From: Streptomyces sp. 1222.5
GTDB lineage: Bacteria > Actinomycetota > Actinomycetes > Streptomycetales > Streptomycetaceae
Direction: 5' to 3'
Assembly (NCBI RefSeq): GCF_900105245.1
Contig: NZ_FNSZ01000001.1
Location: 7,438,001-7,502,000 of the forward strand
DNA length: 64,000 bases
Shown here: positions 8,070-17,106 of the stretch, piece after piece
Position numbering within the stretch: the stretch's first letter is position 1
Layout of the letters: the number at the start of each line of letters is the position of its first letter
Translations under genes and position numbers: made by a program
Notes under the pieces: generated by a model
What the model saw: only the letters and a program-made list of their open reading frames with translations
Told to the model about the DNA's origin: nothing
Database searches by the model: none

Positions 8070-9404
8070 TTACGACGGTCGCGCCGCCCCCAGCAGCGCC
8101 TCCCAGTCGGCGAGCTTGACCACGCTCCGTCCGAGCCGCTCGCCCAGCGCGGCCTCGGCGTGCTCGATGGACAGCCACCCGCTCCAGGGCACCGGTTCGC
8201 CGCCCGGCACCCGCAGCGCTTCCACCGGATCGGCCGGCACGTCCGCCCGGGCCAGCGCGGGGGCGTCGGCGAGCAGGGACAGCGCCGTCTCCTTCGCGCA
8301 GGGCCGGTTGGTGCCGATGACACCCGTCGGCCCCCGCTTGATCCATCCGGCGACGTACTCGCCGGGGGAGGGGACGCCGTCGCGCACGACCCGCCCCGCC
8401 GTGTGCGGCACCGTGCCGGTCGCCGGGTCGAAGGGCAGACCGTCCAGCGGGACACCGCGATAGCCGACCGAGCGCAGCACCAGCTGGGCGGGCACGTCCT
8501 CGTACCGGCCCGTCCCCGTCACACCGCCGCGGCCGTCCGGAGCCGTGCGCTCGAAGCGCACGGCGCCCACCCGGCCCCCGTGTTCGAGCAGTTCGACGGG
8601 ACGCAGGAAGAACCGCAGCCGGATCCGCCGCCCGGCCGGTGCCGGAGGCCGCGCCGCCCAGCCGCGCAGCACCTCCACATTGCGGCGCGGCACGGCCGGG
8701 AGCGCGGCCGGGTCGAGCGAACCCAACGCCAGCTCGCCCGCGTCGACGACCACCTCGGTGTCCGGGATGGTGCCCAGCTCGCGCAGCTCCTTGGTGGTGA
8801 AGCGGGCCTGCGCCGGGCCGCGCCGGCCCACCATCTGCACCTCGCGGATCCCGCTCCCGGCCAGCGCGTCGAGGGCCGCCTGCGGGATGTCCGTCGGCCG
8901 CAGCTCGTCGGCGCCGCGGACCAGCATCCGCGTGACGTCCACCGCGACGTTGCCGACCCCGATGACCACCGCCGAGCGCGCCCCGCGCAGGAAGCCCGCG
9001 TCTGCCGCGTCCGGGTGCGCGCTGTACCAGGACACGAACTCGGTCGCCGACCAGCTGCCCGGCAGTTCCTCGCCGGGGACGCCGAGCCGGCGGTCCGTGG
9101 CGGCGCCCACGCAGTACACCACCGCGTGGTACAGCGTCCGCAGGCGCTCCACCGGCAGACCGCCGGGGCCGCCCACCCGGACCCCGCCGAGGAACCGCAC
9201 CCGCTCGTGCTCCAGCACGGTCCGCAGGCTGCCCTGCAACGACTTGATCTTCTCGTGGTCCGGTGCGACGCCGTACCGCACCAGGCCGTACGGACACGGC
9301 AGCCGGTCCAGGACGTCCACCTGGACGTCCGGATCGAGCTGGACGAGGTTCTGGGCGATGTAGCACCCGCTCGGCCCGGAACCCACGACGGCGACACGCA
9401 GCAC
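8070..9404 (-). CDS. FprA-like ferredoxin/flavodoxin--NADP(+) reductase (FAD)
   Basis: 444 residues from a GTG start (complement 9402-9404) that has GAGGAG 7 nt upstream. Domains: FAD-binding Rossmann motif VVGSGPSGCYIAQNL near the N-terminus, LDRLPCPYGLVRYGVAPDH, an NADP-binding motif VVIGVGNVAVDVTRML around residue 150, RRGPAQARFTTKELREL, and the C-terminal GWIKRGPTGVIGTNRPCA. This is the adrenodoxin-reductase/FprA pattern (M. tuberculosis FprA is 456 residues). It transfers electrons from NADPH to ferredoxins, for example for cytochromes P450; no ferredoxin or P450 gene is nearby. Longer upstream in-frame text has no coding character. Confidence 0.92.
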   Translation of the reverse strand: MLRVAVVGSGPSGCYIAQNLVQLDPDVQVDVLDRLPCPYGLVRYGVAPDHEKIKSLQGSLRTVLEHERVRFLGGVRVGGPGGLPVERLRTLYHAVVYCVGAATDRRLGVPGEELPGSWSATEFVSWYSAHPDAADAGFLRGARSAVVIGVGNVAVDVTRMLVRGADELRPTDIPQAALDALAGSGIREVQMVGRRGPAQARFTTKELRELGTIPDTEVVVDAGELALGSLDPAALPAVPRRNVEVLRGWAARPPAPAGRRIRLRFFLRPVELLEHGGRVGAVRFERTAPDGRGGVTGTGRYEDVPAQLVLRSVGYRGVPLDGLPFDPATGTVPHTAGRVVRDGVPSPGEYVAGWIKRGPTGVIGTNRPCAKETALSLLADAPALARADVPADPVEALRVPGGEPVPWSGWLSIEHAEAALGERLGRSVVKLADWEALLGAARPS

Positions 9405-9565
9405 AGTGGTACTCCTCGCCCGAAGGAGGTGGTGTGCGGACGGTTCCAGCATGGCACCGCGAGGCCCGCTGCGGCAGGGTCCTGCGGGCCGACCGGGCGC
9501 GTGTCGGGGTCGCGGGGCGGGCGATCCGACCGTCCCGAGGGCCTCGGACCGCCCCCGGGGCCCGG

Positions 9566-10240
9566 TCACGGCCCGCTCGGGCGTTCCTCCGTCGCGAAGA
9601 AGCGGGACAGGTCGCGGTCGCGGTCCCCCGCCCCGGCGGCCGTCTCGCTGTCCGGCGGCACACCCAGCTCCCAGTCGAGTCCGTACCGCTGGAACAGTTC
9701 GGCCCGCAGGGCCGGCACCGGCATCGGCACCCCGGGCACCAGCGCCGCGAACACCGCGCCCATCAGCAGCGCCCGCAGCATCGGGTAGTCGGCCGCGACG
9801 TCGTGGGAGCCGTACCGGGCGACCGTGTCGCCGAGCAGCTCCGAGAGCCGCCGCTGCTCCGGGCACTGGACGAACCCCTCGGCCTGGAGCAGCCCCGCCA
9901 TGTGCTGACGCATGAGCACCGGACGGTCCCGGGCCAGGCCGAGGATCGCGTCGACCGCCCGGGCCAGCCGTTCGCGCCCGTCGTCGGTGCGCGGCTCCCG
10001 CTCCAGGGCCTCCTCCAGCGTGCGGTGCATCAGCCGGTGCACGGCCGACTGCACCAGCTGGCGCTTGCCGGGGAAGTAGTACGAGACCAGCCCCCGCGCC
10101 GAACCGGCACGGTCCGCGATGTCGCCGAGCGTCGTGGCCTCGAAGCCGCGCTCGTCGACCAGCTCCACGGCCGCCTGGAGCAGCCGCTCACGGGAACGCC
10201 GCCGCAACTCTTCATTGACCGAGGCGCTGCGCGGGGACAT
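9566..10240 (-). CDS. TetR-family transcriptional regulator
   Basis: 224 residues. The N-terminal HTH is classical: RERLLQAAVELVDERGFEATTLGDIADRAGSARGLVSYYFPGKRQLVQSAV (residues about 15-65), followed by a helical ligand domain with no named signature. It is likely autoregulated: a perfect palindrome TGGCTG-c-CAGCCA lies just upstream of its start and overlaps a -10-like TATAGT read on the minus strand. No obvious divergent target is present; the next plus-strand gene is DUF2630. Confidence 0.9.
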   Translation of the reverse strand: MSPRSASVNEELRRRSRERLLQAAVELVDERGFEATTLGDIADRAGSARGLVSYYFPGKRQLVQSAVHRLMHRTLEEALEREPRTDDGRERLARAVDAILGLARDRPVLMRQHMAGLLQAEGFVQCPEQRRLSELLGDTVARYGSHDVAADYPMLRALLMGAVFAALVPGVPMPVPALRAELFQRYGLDWELGVPPDSETAAGAGDRDRDLSRFFATEERPSGP

Positions 10241-10260
10241 CCTGTAACTCCTGCGTTGAC

Positions 10261-10280
10261 TGGCTGCCAGCCAACTATAC
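10261..10280 (-). promoter_or_regulatory. TetR promoter with palindromic operator
   Basis: Perfect 13-bp palindrome TGGCTG-c-CAGCCA (10261-10273). It is directly followed, on the minus strand sense, by an upstream TATAGT -10-like hexamer (complement of 10275-10280). The arrangement places the palindrome at about the transcription start of the TetR gene, typical of an autorepression site. Confidence 0.6.
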
Positions 10281-10484
10281 TCAGCGCATCACAGGCGCCG
10301 CGGTACGCGGGGCCTACCGAAAGCTGCCGTCCGTCTGGGGCGACGCGGGGGATCGTCTCAGACGGGCGGTGCGGCGCGCCGGTCCTCGGCCCGTTCTCCG
10401 CCCGTCCCGGTCCGCTGCTGTCGCAGACCCGCCGGTCCCTTCCTACAGTGGGCTCGGGTGCCGAGCCGAGGAGGCGGGTGGGTC

Positions 10485-10733
10485 ATGGAGCAGGACCAGC
10501 AGATCCTGAACAGGATCACGGAGATGGTCGAGGACGAACGCAGGCTCAGGGAGGCGCTCGCCTCGGGCGGGATCGACACGTCCACCGAGCAGCAGCGGCT
10601 GGGCCGGCTGGAGCAGGAACTCGACCGGTGCTGGGACCTGTTGCGCCAGCGCCGGGCCAAGGCCGAGTTCGGCGGGAACCCCGACGACGCGGAGGTGCGG
10701 CCCTCCTCCCAGGTCGAGGGCTACCAGGGCTGA
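10485..10733 (+). CDS. DUF2630 family protein
   Basis: 82 residues. The ATG at 10485 is preferred over upstream codons because GAGGAGG lies about 9 nt before it. The sequence is a helical hairpin with the DUF2630 hallmarks QQILNRITEMVEDERRLREAL, QQRLGRLEQELDRCWDLLRQRRAKAEFG and a terminal DAEVRPSSQVEGYQG. Function is unknown; the family is small, cytosolic and widespread in actinobacteria. Its last 13 bp overlap the 3' end of the convergent HAD gene. Confidence 0.9.
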   Translation: MEQDQQILNRITEMVEDERRLREALASGGIDTSTEQQRLGRLEQELDRCWDLLRQRRAKAEFGGNPDDAEVRPSSQVEGYQG

Positions 10734-11455
10734 AGCCGCCCGGACCGTGGCGCGGTCCGCCCCGCTCGGTCCAGCAGGTCCAGCACCGGCAGCAGCGCGT
10801 CGGGCCGGTGGGCCACCGGCAGGTGGTCCACGAAGTGCACGCGACAGCCGAGCGCGGCCGCGCCGCCGTCGGCCTCCCTGCTGTCGCCGACCATCACCAC
10901 CTGCCGGGGATCGACGCCCAGCGCCTCGCAGGCGACCGAGAACAGCCGCGGATCCGGCTTCTGCACCCCGTGCTCGTACGACAGGACGTACGCGTCGACG
11001 TACGGGTCGAGCCCGTGCTCGCGGAACACCGGGCGGAGGTCCCAGCCGATGTTGCTGACCACGCCCACGCCGACACCGCGCTCGCGCAGCGCACGCAGCA
11101 CCTTTCCGGCGTCCGGGTAGGCAGACCAGGCGGCGGGGGACATGTGCCGCTCGTACAGGGCGTCGTGCAGGCCCGGGTCGGGCAGCGCGACCCGGCGGGA
11201 CAGTCCCGTGTAGGCGGCCCGGTGCAGTTCCGCGCTCTCGTCCCGGACCGCCCACAGGCCGGCCAGGTCCGCCGGCAGCTCCACCGGCATCGCCCCGCCC
11301 GGCAGGGCGCCGGCCGCCTCCAGCGCGCGTGCGACCTCGGCCAGTTCGGGGCCGGACAGGGTGGCTCCGCGCTCGTCCAGCACCGCACGCAGCCAGGACT
11401 CGGTGGACTCGACACGGAAGAGCGTCCCGGAGAAGTCGAACAGCACGGCAGCCAT
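10721..11455 (-). CDS. HAD-family hydrolase
   Basis: 244 residues. HAD motif I is LFDFSGTLF (Asp7 nucleophile). Motif II/III features include VVSNIGWDLRPVF, the YEHGVQKPDPRLF segment with the conserved Lys, and motif IV in VVMVGDSREADGGAA. The cap domain lies between residues about 20 and 95. Motif I has Ser at the +2 position instead of the usual catalytic Asp (DxD), which normally provides acid/base catalysis in phosphatases. Substrate unknown. Confidence 0.88.
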   Translation of the reverse strand: MAAVLFDFSGTLFRVESTESWLRAVLDERGATLSGPELAEVARALEAAGALPGGAMPVELPADLAGLWAVRDESAELHRAAYTGLSRRVALPDPGLHDALYERHMSPAAWSAYPDAGKVLRALRERGVGVGVVSNIGWDLRPVFREHGLDPYVDAYVLSYEHGVQKPDPRLFSVACEALGVDPRQVVMVGDSREADGGAAALGCRVHFVDHLPVAHRPDALLPVLDLLDRAGRTAPRSGRLQPW

Positions 11456-11465
11456 GCGCCGGACT

Positions 11466-12182
11466 CTACCCGGGCCGGCGCCCGGCCCCCGGGCGCCGGC
11501 CGGGGAGCTCCGCGCGGCCGGATCGCGGCCACTCGTGGCCCACCACGGCCAGAGCCGCGATCAGCGCCCCCAGCAGCCAGCCGCCCAGTACGTCCGAGGG
11601 CCAGTGCACCCCGAGCCACACGCGCGTCACTCCCACGCCCACGACCGAGACCAGCGCCGCCGCCACGGCCGTACGCCACAGGACGCGACCCGCGCCGCGA
11701 CGGTGCAGCAGCCACAGCAGGAGGCCGCAGACCACGGTGGCCGTCATGGCGTGGCCGGACGGGAAGGCCGAGTAGTGGGCCGAGTCCACCGGGTCCGGCC
11801 AGACCGGGCGCGGCCGGTCGACGGCAGCCTTCACCGACTGCTGCACGAGTGTCGCCGCCGCCACGCCGGCCGCCAGCCACAGCGCCGACCACCAGGCCGC
11901 CCGCCGCCACACCAGCCACACCGCCGCGGCAGCGGCGACCAGACGCATGGTCAGCGGATCCCACACCCAGTCCGTGAGCACCCGGAAGGCGCGGGTGAGG
12001 CCGGTGTCGCCGACCGCCCAGCGGTGGGTGGTCCGGGAGACGTCCCCGTCCACGGTGAGCAGCGGGTGCCATCCGACGACGACGAGGACGAGCAGCAGCA
12101 CGGCACAGGCACCGAGAACGGCGGCCAGGAGGGCCGCGCCGCGCAGGGCACGGGGCGGGGAGACGGCGGGCCGTTGTCGCAT
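11466..12182 (-). CDS. PAP2-family membrane phosphatase
   Basis: 238 residues with several membrane helices. The three phosphatase motifs are present: KAAVDRPRP (KxxxxxxRP variant), FPSGHAM (PSGH with catalytic His) and VWLGVHWPSDVLGG (SRxxxxxHxxxD type, with His and Asp). The active site faces the outside or lipid interface. The family dephosphorylates undecaprenyl pyrophosphate, phosphatidic acid or similar lipids; the actual lipid cannot be told from sequence. The C-terminus is basic and low complexity. It follows a HAD hydrolase gene 10 bp away on the same strand. Confidence 0.9.
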   Translation of the reverse strand: MRQRPAVSPPRALRGAALLAAVLGACAVLLLVLVVVGWHPLLTVDGDVSRTTHRWAVGDTGLTRAFRVLTDWVWDPLTMRLVAAAAAVWLVWRRAAWWSALWLAAGVAAATLVQQSVKAAVDRPRPVWPDPVDSAHYSAFPSGHAMTATVVCGLLLWLLHRRGAGRVLWRTAVAAALVSVVGVGVTRVWLGVHWPSDVLGGWLLGALIAALAVVGHEWPRSGRAELPGRRPGAGRRPG

Positions 12183-12304
12183 CCCGCGATCTTCGCCGAC
12201 CGGATGCCCGCGGGGCCAGCGCGGGGCGGCGTCCGGCGGTGGCGGGCCGCGGTGCGGGCGGGGCGGGCTCCGCCCGCAGCTGTGCCCGCACGCCGGACGC
12301 GGGC

Positions 12305-13240
12305 TCAGCCCAGCGCGCGCAGCCCCGGGACCAGGGCCACCAGCACCGGGATCACCGGTACCAGGGCGGCGGCCGCCGTCAGGCGCAGGCGGCGCAGCAC
12401 GGGCAGGCGGTCGGGCGGGGTCAGGAGGCGGTGCACGCGCTGCGGCACATGCGCCTGCGGGGCGGGGGAGGGGCCGAACACCCCGCGTTCCTCGTTGAGT
12501 TCGACGAGTGCCAGCGCGGTGGTCAGCCGGCCGACCCGCCGAGAGGCCATGTCGTCGGCGGCCAGCTCGACCAGCCGGTGCATCTCGTCACAGAACCCGG
12601 CGAACACCGGGACCTGCGGGAAACCGCCGGCCAGCGCGGCCGAGCAGTGCAGCAGCCAGTCGTGCCGGGCCTGCGCGTGCCCCTCCTCGTGGGCGACGAG
12701 CGCGTCGAGCTGACGCCCCTTCAAGCGGCGCAGTGCGGCGGTGGTGACGACCAGTCGAGGTGCCGTCCCGGGCAGCCACCAGGCGTCCGCGCGCTCGCCC
12801 TCCAGCACCACCAGCCGGTCGGCCGCCTGTTCCTCGCCCGGCAACAGCGGTGCGCGCACGAGGAGTTCGGCTTGCCGATCACGCCGGCGCGCCCGGGCCC
12901 CCACGACCTCGCGCACCAGCATCGCCAGACTCCACAGGCCGGCCGAGGCGAGGATCACGGCGGTGGGCGCCGCCCAGGGGCCGGCCGTGCCGAGGGCGTA
13001 CGCGTCCACGACCGCGCGCGGAGCCGTGCCGAAGACGTGCCCGCGCACCGCCTGCCAGGCCGCCGCCGCACTGAGCGTCATCGACAGGGCGCAGCACAGC
13101 AGTACGGCCGCCACGACGCACTGCCACACCCAGAGGGCGAGGACCGGTTCACGGTCCGGCCAGTCGGCCCTGGCGAGCAGCCGCGGGGCGACGACGGCGG
13201 TCAGGGCGCCGAGCAGCAGCAGGGTCACGGGGACCATCAT
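12305..13240 (-). CDS. M56-family (BlaR1/MecR1-like) membrane metallopeptidase
   Basis: 311 residues from the ATG complementary to 13238-13240. Two to three N-terminal membrane helices precede a cytoplasmic zinc-protease domain with HExxH as VAHEEGHAQARHDW. The downstream acidic ELAADDMASRR supplies the third ligand region. A C-terminal helix closes the protein. In beta-lactam sensing systems M56 proteins cleave BlaI/MecI repressors. Here no sensor domain and no BlaI gene are visible in this window, so the target is unknown. The upstream neighbour on the same strand is a DUF5134 membrane protein, a frequent pairing in Streptomyces. Confidence 0.9.
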   Translation of the reverse strand: MMVPVTLLLLGALTAVVAPRLLARADWPDREPVLALWVWQCVVAAVLLCCALSMTLSAAAAWQAVRGHVFGTAPRAVVDAYALGTAGPWAAPTAVILASAGLWSLAMLVREVVGARARRRDRQAELLVRAPLLPGEEQAADRLVVLEGERADAWWLPGTAPRLVVTTAALRRLKGRQLDALVAHEEGHAQARHDWLLHCSAALAGGFPQVPVFAGFCDEMHRLVELAADDMASRRVGRLTTALALVELNEERGVFGPSPAPQAHVPQRVHRLLTPPDRLPVLRRLRLTAAAALVPVIPVLVALVPGLRALG

Positions 13241-13330
13241 GGTCAGCACCCTATGAGCGCGAAGGGGTGCAGGGGTACGGTCCACGGCGCCAAGTGACGC
13301 AGGCAACGCGCCCTACCCCGGCGGGCGCCG

Positions 13331-13888
13331 TCACATGGTCAGCAGCATCGCGACCATACCGATCCCCATGGACAGCCGGCACGCCCGGGCGAGCTCCGGA
13401 CGGTCGCCCCAGCGCGCGGCCACCACGCCGGTCCCGGCCCCGGTGCTGCCGGCCGGCACCAGCCGGGCGCCCGAGAGCAGCACGAAGGCGGTGAAGTACA
13501 GCAGGAGGCCGCCGGTCAGCAGGGGCACCCCCGCGCCGCCGCGCGCGTGGTGGGCGGCGGCCGGCGCCGCCGCCATCGTCACCGCCATGTAGACCATGGC
13601 CCCCGCGCCCACCAGGTGGTGCAGGTGGTGCGTGCTCCTGCGCGCGGCCCACAGGGCGCGCAGGGCCGCCGCGCCGAACACCGCCGCGTACACCGGCCAC
13701 GCCCACACCGGAGGGGTGAACGCCGCCGCCGGTACGGCCATCACGGCCATGCCGAAGCCCATCAGCGCCTCACCGCCCGCGGCGCGGCGCTGCTCCTCGA
13801 CTCCGCTGCGCATGCGCAGCAGGCAGTAGGCCCCGGTGGCCGTACACAGGGCGACCAGCAACCAGGCCGCCGACACCGGTCCGTGCAC
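13331..13888 (-). CDS. DUF5134 domain membrane protein
   Basis: 185 residues. The GTG start (complement 13886-13888) has GGGGAGG 5-6 nt upstream. About five hydrophobic helices alternate with His-rich turns (RRSTHHLHHLVGAGAMVYMAVTM, AAAHHARGG). This His-rich four-to-five-helix layout is typical of DUF5134, which resembles copper- or metal-related membrane proteins. It precedes the M56 peptidase gene by about 90 bp on the same strand. Function not known; a role with the peptidase is inference. Confidence 0.82.
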   Translation of the reverse strand: MHGPVSAAWLLVALCTATGAYCLLRMRSGVEEQRRAAGGEALMGFGMAVMAVPAAAFTPPVWAWPVYAAVFGAAALRALWAARRSTHHLHHLVGAGAMVYMAVTMAAAPAAAHHARGGAGVPLLTGGLLLYFTAFVLLSGARLVPAGSTGAGTGVVAARWGDRPELARACRLSMGIGMVAMLLTM

Positions 13889-14020
13889 GCGCGCCTCCCC
13901 CGCTCGACGTTCGGTCCAGGGATGCGATGCCCACGGGGCGCGGAGCGCACGCGAGCGCAAGGATGTACACGGGGAGCATTCGCCGGAGCACGCCTGGTGA
14001 GCGTGGCGGGTGGGAAAATC

Positions 14021-14034
14021 TTTTACGAGTAAAA
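14021..14034. promoter_or_regulatory. Palindrome TTTTAC-GA-GTAAAA before the FUSC-marR operon
   Basis: Perfect 14-bp palindrome in an unusually AT-rich patch, 20 bp upstream of the FUSC start. MarR proteins typically bind such sites, and the second gene of this operon encodes a MarR protein, so autoregulation is likely. Confidence 0.6.
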
Positions 14035-14053
14035 CACATGCTAAATTGAATGG

Positions 14054-15721
14054 ATGAGCAGCGCGACCACCCCCCGCCGTCTTCCCCTCGCCGGAGTCCT
14101 GCGGCTCGGCAGGCCCTCCGACATCTGGTTCAAGCCCGCGCTGAGCGTGGTTGCCGCGGTCGCCCCGCCCAACCTGATCCTGCTGGGCCTCGGCCGTCTC
14201 GACCTGGCCATGTACACGATGGCCGGATCGCTCTGCGCCCTCTACGGCCACGGCCGTCCCTACGCCGCCCGTGCCCGCACACTGGCCTGGGTCGTGCTCG
14301 GCATGGTCGGCGGCCTCGCCCTGTCCCTGCTCGCGGCGTCCCTGACCTCCGACGCCGTCGTCCTCGTCACGGTCGGCGCGCTCATGGCCGCCGCGCAGAA
14401 GACCGCGTGCGACGCCACCCGCGTCGGCCCGCCCGGCAACGTGGTCCTGACCTTCATCAGCTCCGCCTCCCTGTTCGTGCCGCAGACCCCCGGCCAGGTG
14501 CCCGCGCACATCGGGCTGGCCCTGGCCGCGGGCGCCTGGGCGTGGCTGGTCGGCATGGCGCCCGGACTGCTCCGCCCGCACGGCCCCGAGCGCCGCGCCA
14601 CCGCGACCGCCCTGAACGCCGCCGCCGCGTACGCCGACACCCACGGCACCGCCGACGGCCACGCCCGGGCCCGCGCCGCGAGCGCCGCCGCCATCCACGC
14701 CGCCTGGCAGTCGCTGCTCGCCACCGGTGCCCGCCCCGACCCCACCAGGCGCGCCCTCGAACAGCTCCTCGTCCGCGCCGAGGTCGCCCTCGCCGCCCCC
14801 GCCGACGCCGACCCCGCGCGACTGCGTGCCTGGGCCCGCGGCCTGCGCGGCACCGGACGGATCCCGCGTATCGCCGCCTCGCGCGGCGCCGCGGACGAAC
14901 TTCTCGGCGTGGCAGCCGAAGCCGCCCACCCTCCGCGCCCGTCGCGGCAGCGCCTCGCGCCCTTCGCCCCGATCGCCGCCCGCACCGCGGTCGGCTGCGC
15001 GCTGGCCGGCTACGCCTCCCTCGCGCTGGGCGTCGGCCGCCCCTACTGGGCGCTGGTCACCGCGGCCTCCCTCTACCAGGCCAACGTCAGCCTCACCTGG
15101 AACCGGGGCATCCAGCGCGTCGTCGGCAATCTCGTCGGGGTCCTCTTCTTCGCCGTCCTCGCCCCGCTCGCCCATCTCCACCCGGCAGCGCTGGTCGTGT
15201 GCTGCCTCGCCCTCAACTTCGGCGCGGAGGCGCTGATCGGCCGCAACTACTGGCTCGGCACCGTCTGCGTCACGCCGATGGCCCTGCTCATCACCGAGTT
15301 CGCCCGCGTCCAGAACCCGGGACAGCTGATCACCGAGCGGGTCGCCGACACCCTCGTCGGCGCGCTGGTCGGCTTCGTCGCGGCCGTGGCGGTCACCAAT
15401 CGCCGGGCGGGCGACCGCCTGGAACAGGCCCTGACCGCGGCGGAACGCGCCCGTGAGAGCGCCGCCCGCCTGCTCGCCGAGCCGCGCCCGGCACCGCGCG
15501 CCCTGGAGTCCGCCCGCCGCACCCTCGCCGCCGCCCTGGTCGACCTGCGCGCCGCGGCCGACGCGGCCGCCGGCGAGTGGTGGCAACGCGCCCTCCCTGA
15601 GGACCGCGTCGTACTCACCGAGCAGGCCGGACACCGTACGCTCGCCGCGACGGTACGGGCTCGGGGCCGCGCACCGCAGGACCACGACCCCGGCAGGACG
15701 ACGGAGGACACACGGCCATGA
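14054..15721 (+). CDS. FUSC-family membrane transporter
   Basis: 555 residues. Two membrane blocks are present: residues about 25-175 (SVVAAVAPPNLILLGLG..., LGMVGGLALSLLAASLTS) and about 315-460 (RTAVGCALAGYASLALGVGRPYWALVTAA, the core FUSC_2 region with RNYWLGTVCVTPMALLITE). A soluble Ala-rich helical region sits between them and another after them. This is the architecture of FUSC (fusaric-acid-resistance/aromatic acid efflux-like) proteins. The substrate is probably a small toxic compound sensed by the following MarR. The stop overlaps the marR start (ATGA), implying translational coupling. Confidence 0.9.
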   Translation: MSSATTPRRLPLAGVLRLGRPSDIWFKPALSVVAAVAPPNLILLGLGRLDLAMYTMAGSLCALYGHGRPYAARARTLAWVVLGMVGGLALSLLAASLTSDAVVLVTVGALMAAAQKTACDATRVGPPGNVVLTFISSASLFVPQTPGQVPAHIGLALAAGAWAWLVGMAPGLLRPHGPERRATATALNAAAAYADTHGTADGHARARAASAAAIHAAWQSLLATGARPDPTRRALEQLLVRAEVALAAPADADPARLRAWARGLRGTGRIPRIAASRGAADELLGVAAEAAHPPRPSRQRLAPFAPIAARTAVGCALAGYASLALGVGRPYWALVTAASLYQANVSLTWNRGIQRVVGNLVGVLFFAVLAPLAHLHPAALVVCCLALNFGAEALIGRNYWLGTVCVTPMALLITEFARVQNPGQLITERVADTLVGALVGFVAAVAVTNRRAGDRLEQALTAAERARESAARLLAEPRPAPRALESARRTLAAALVDLRAAADAAAGEWWQRALPEDRVVLTEQAGHRTLAATVRARGRAPQDHDPGRTTEDTRP

Positions 15722-16308
15722 CGGCGACGAACGGCGAACCGGCGGCCGGGGCCGACGTGACGAACGACCGGCGGGCGCCGGACCAGGGCGCGACCGGCGC
15801 CGCCGGGAACGACACGGTCGCCGCCGTCGTCCGGCAGTGGCGGACGGTGCACCCCGAACTGGACACCGGGCCCATGGAGGTCATCGGCCGGATCAACCGC
15901 TGCGCCGCCCTGCTCCAGCAGGCCGAGGACGCTCCGCTGCGCCGGGCCGGTCTCAGCCGCCCCGAGTTCGACCTGCTCGGCGCTCTGCGGCGCACGGGTC
16001 ACGAGCTGACCCCCGGGGACGTCGCCCGGGAGACCTTCTCGTCCGGGGCGGCCGTCACCAAGCGGCTCAAACAGCTGACGGAGCGCGGGCTGGTCGATCG
16101 GCGCGTGGACGCCCGCGACCGCCGCGTCGCCCACGTACGGCTCACCGACGCCGGCCGCGACCTGGTGGACGGCATCCTGCCCGAGCAACTCGCCTACGAG
16201 ACGGCCGTACTCTCCGTCCTCGCCCCCGAGGGCCAGGGCGAACTGGCCGGGCTCCTCGCCGAGCTGCTGAGCCGCCTGGAGGGCCTTTCGGGAGCACTGC
16301 GCGCGTAG
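15718..16308 (+). CDS. MarR-family transcriptional regulator
   Basis: 196 residues with a disordered N-terminal ~45 residues. The winged helix follows: LSRPEFDLLGALRRTG, LTPGDVARETFSSGAAVTKRLKQLTERGLVDRRVDARDRRVAHVRLT is the classical HTH plus wing (residues about 85-145). The start codon overlaps the FUSC stop, so it is made with the transporter it presumably controls through the palindrome at 14021-14034. Confidence 0.92.
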   Translation: MTATNGEPAAGADVTNDRRAPDQGATGAAGNDTVAAVVRQWRTVHPELDTGPMEVIGRINRCAALLQQAEDAPLRRAGLSRPEFDLLGALRRTGHELTPGDVARETFSSGAAVTKRLKQLTERGLVDRRVDARDRRVAHVRLTDAGRDLVDGILPEQLAYETAVLSVLAPEGQGELAGLLAELLSRLEGLSGALRA

Positions 16309-16341
16309 CGGCTCCCGGCAGCCCGGGGACCGCTCGACGGC

Positions 16342-17106
16342 TCACCCCTCGTCGGGCGCCCGGTACACCCCGAACGCCGCGCCCTGCGGGTCCCGCAGCA
16401 CCGCGATGCGCCGGCCGTTCGGCATCGATGCGGGAGCCACGGTCACGGCACCGTCCGCGCGTGCCGTGACCTCCGCCGCCGCGTCCACGTCGTCCACCGC
16501 GAAGTACGGCAGCCAGTGCGCCGGCACCTCGGGCGGGAACCGGTCGCCCATGTCGAGCATGCCGCCGAAGTCCTTCCCGTCGACGCCCCACTGCGTGTAC
16601 CACTGCGAGGCGTTGACGCTCCAGTCGAACACCGAGGTGTAGAAGTCCCGCGCCCGCTCGGTCTCCCGCGTCGCCAGCTCCACCCAGCCGAGCGTGCCGG
16701 GCGCGTTGAACAGCCCGGCTCCCGGGAAGGACCGCGCCTGCCACAGCTGGAAGGCCGCGCCCGTCGGGTCGGCTGCCACCGCGAACCGGCCCACGTCGAA
16801 CACGTCCATCGGGCCGAGGAGCACCGTGCCGCCGGCCTCCTCCACGCGGCGTCCCGCCGCGTCGGCGTCGGTCACGGCGAACGACACGTTCCACGCCACG
16901 GGCTGGGACTCCTGGTACAGGGGGCTGAGGGCGGCCACCGCCGCGTCCCCCAGGTGCGCCACCGTGTACCCGCCCGCCTCCTGGCGCGGGTCGGTCTCCG
17001 GCCGCCACCCGAACAGCTCGGCGTAGAACCGCTTCGCCCCCTCCAGGTCGCTCGTCCCCAGCTCGGTCCAGCAGGGACCGCCGGTCACCGGCTTGTCGAT
17101 CTTCAT
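16342..17106 (-). CDS. VOC-family protein with two glyoxalase-like domains
   Basis: 254 residues forming two tandem VOC modules: residues about 10-125 (WTELGTSDLEGAKRFYAELFGW ... VAADPTGAAFQLWQ) and 135-250 (GWVELATRETERARDFYTSVFDW ... VLRDPQGAAFGVYRAP). Similar Streptomyces proteins are called hydroxylases or CFP-30B-like, but the real reaction is unknown. The VOC fold usually binds a divalent metal; conserved metal ligands are not clearly visible, so it may be a binding protein. Confidence 0.88.
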   Translation of the reverse strand: MKIDKPVTGGPCWTELGTSDLEGAKRFYAELFGWRPETDPRQEAGGYTVAHLGDAAVAALSPLYQESQPVAWNVSFAVTDADAAGRRVEEAGGTVLLGPMDVFDVGRFAVAADPTGAAFQLWQARSFPGAGLFNAPGTLGWVELATRETERARDFYTSVFDWSVNASQWYTQWGVDGKDFGGMLDMGDRFPPEVPAHWLPYFAVDDVDAAAEVTARADGAVTVAPASMPNGRRIAVLRDPQGAAFGVYRAPDEG

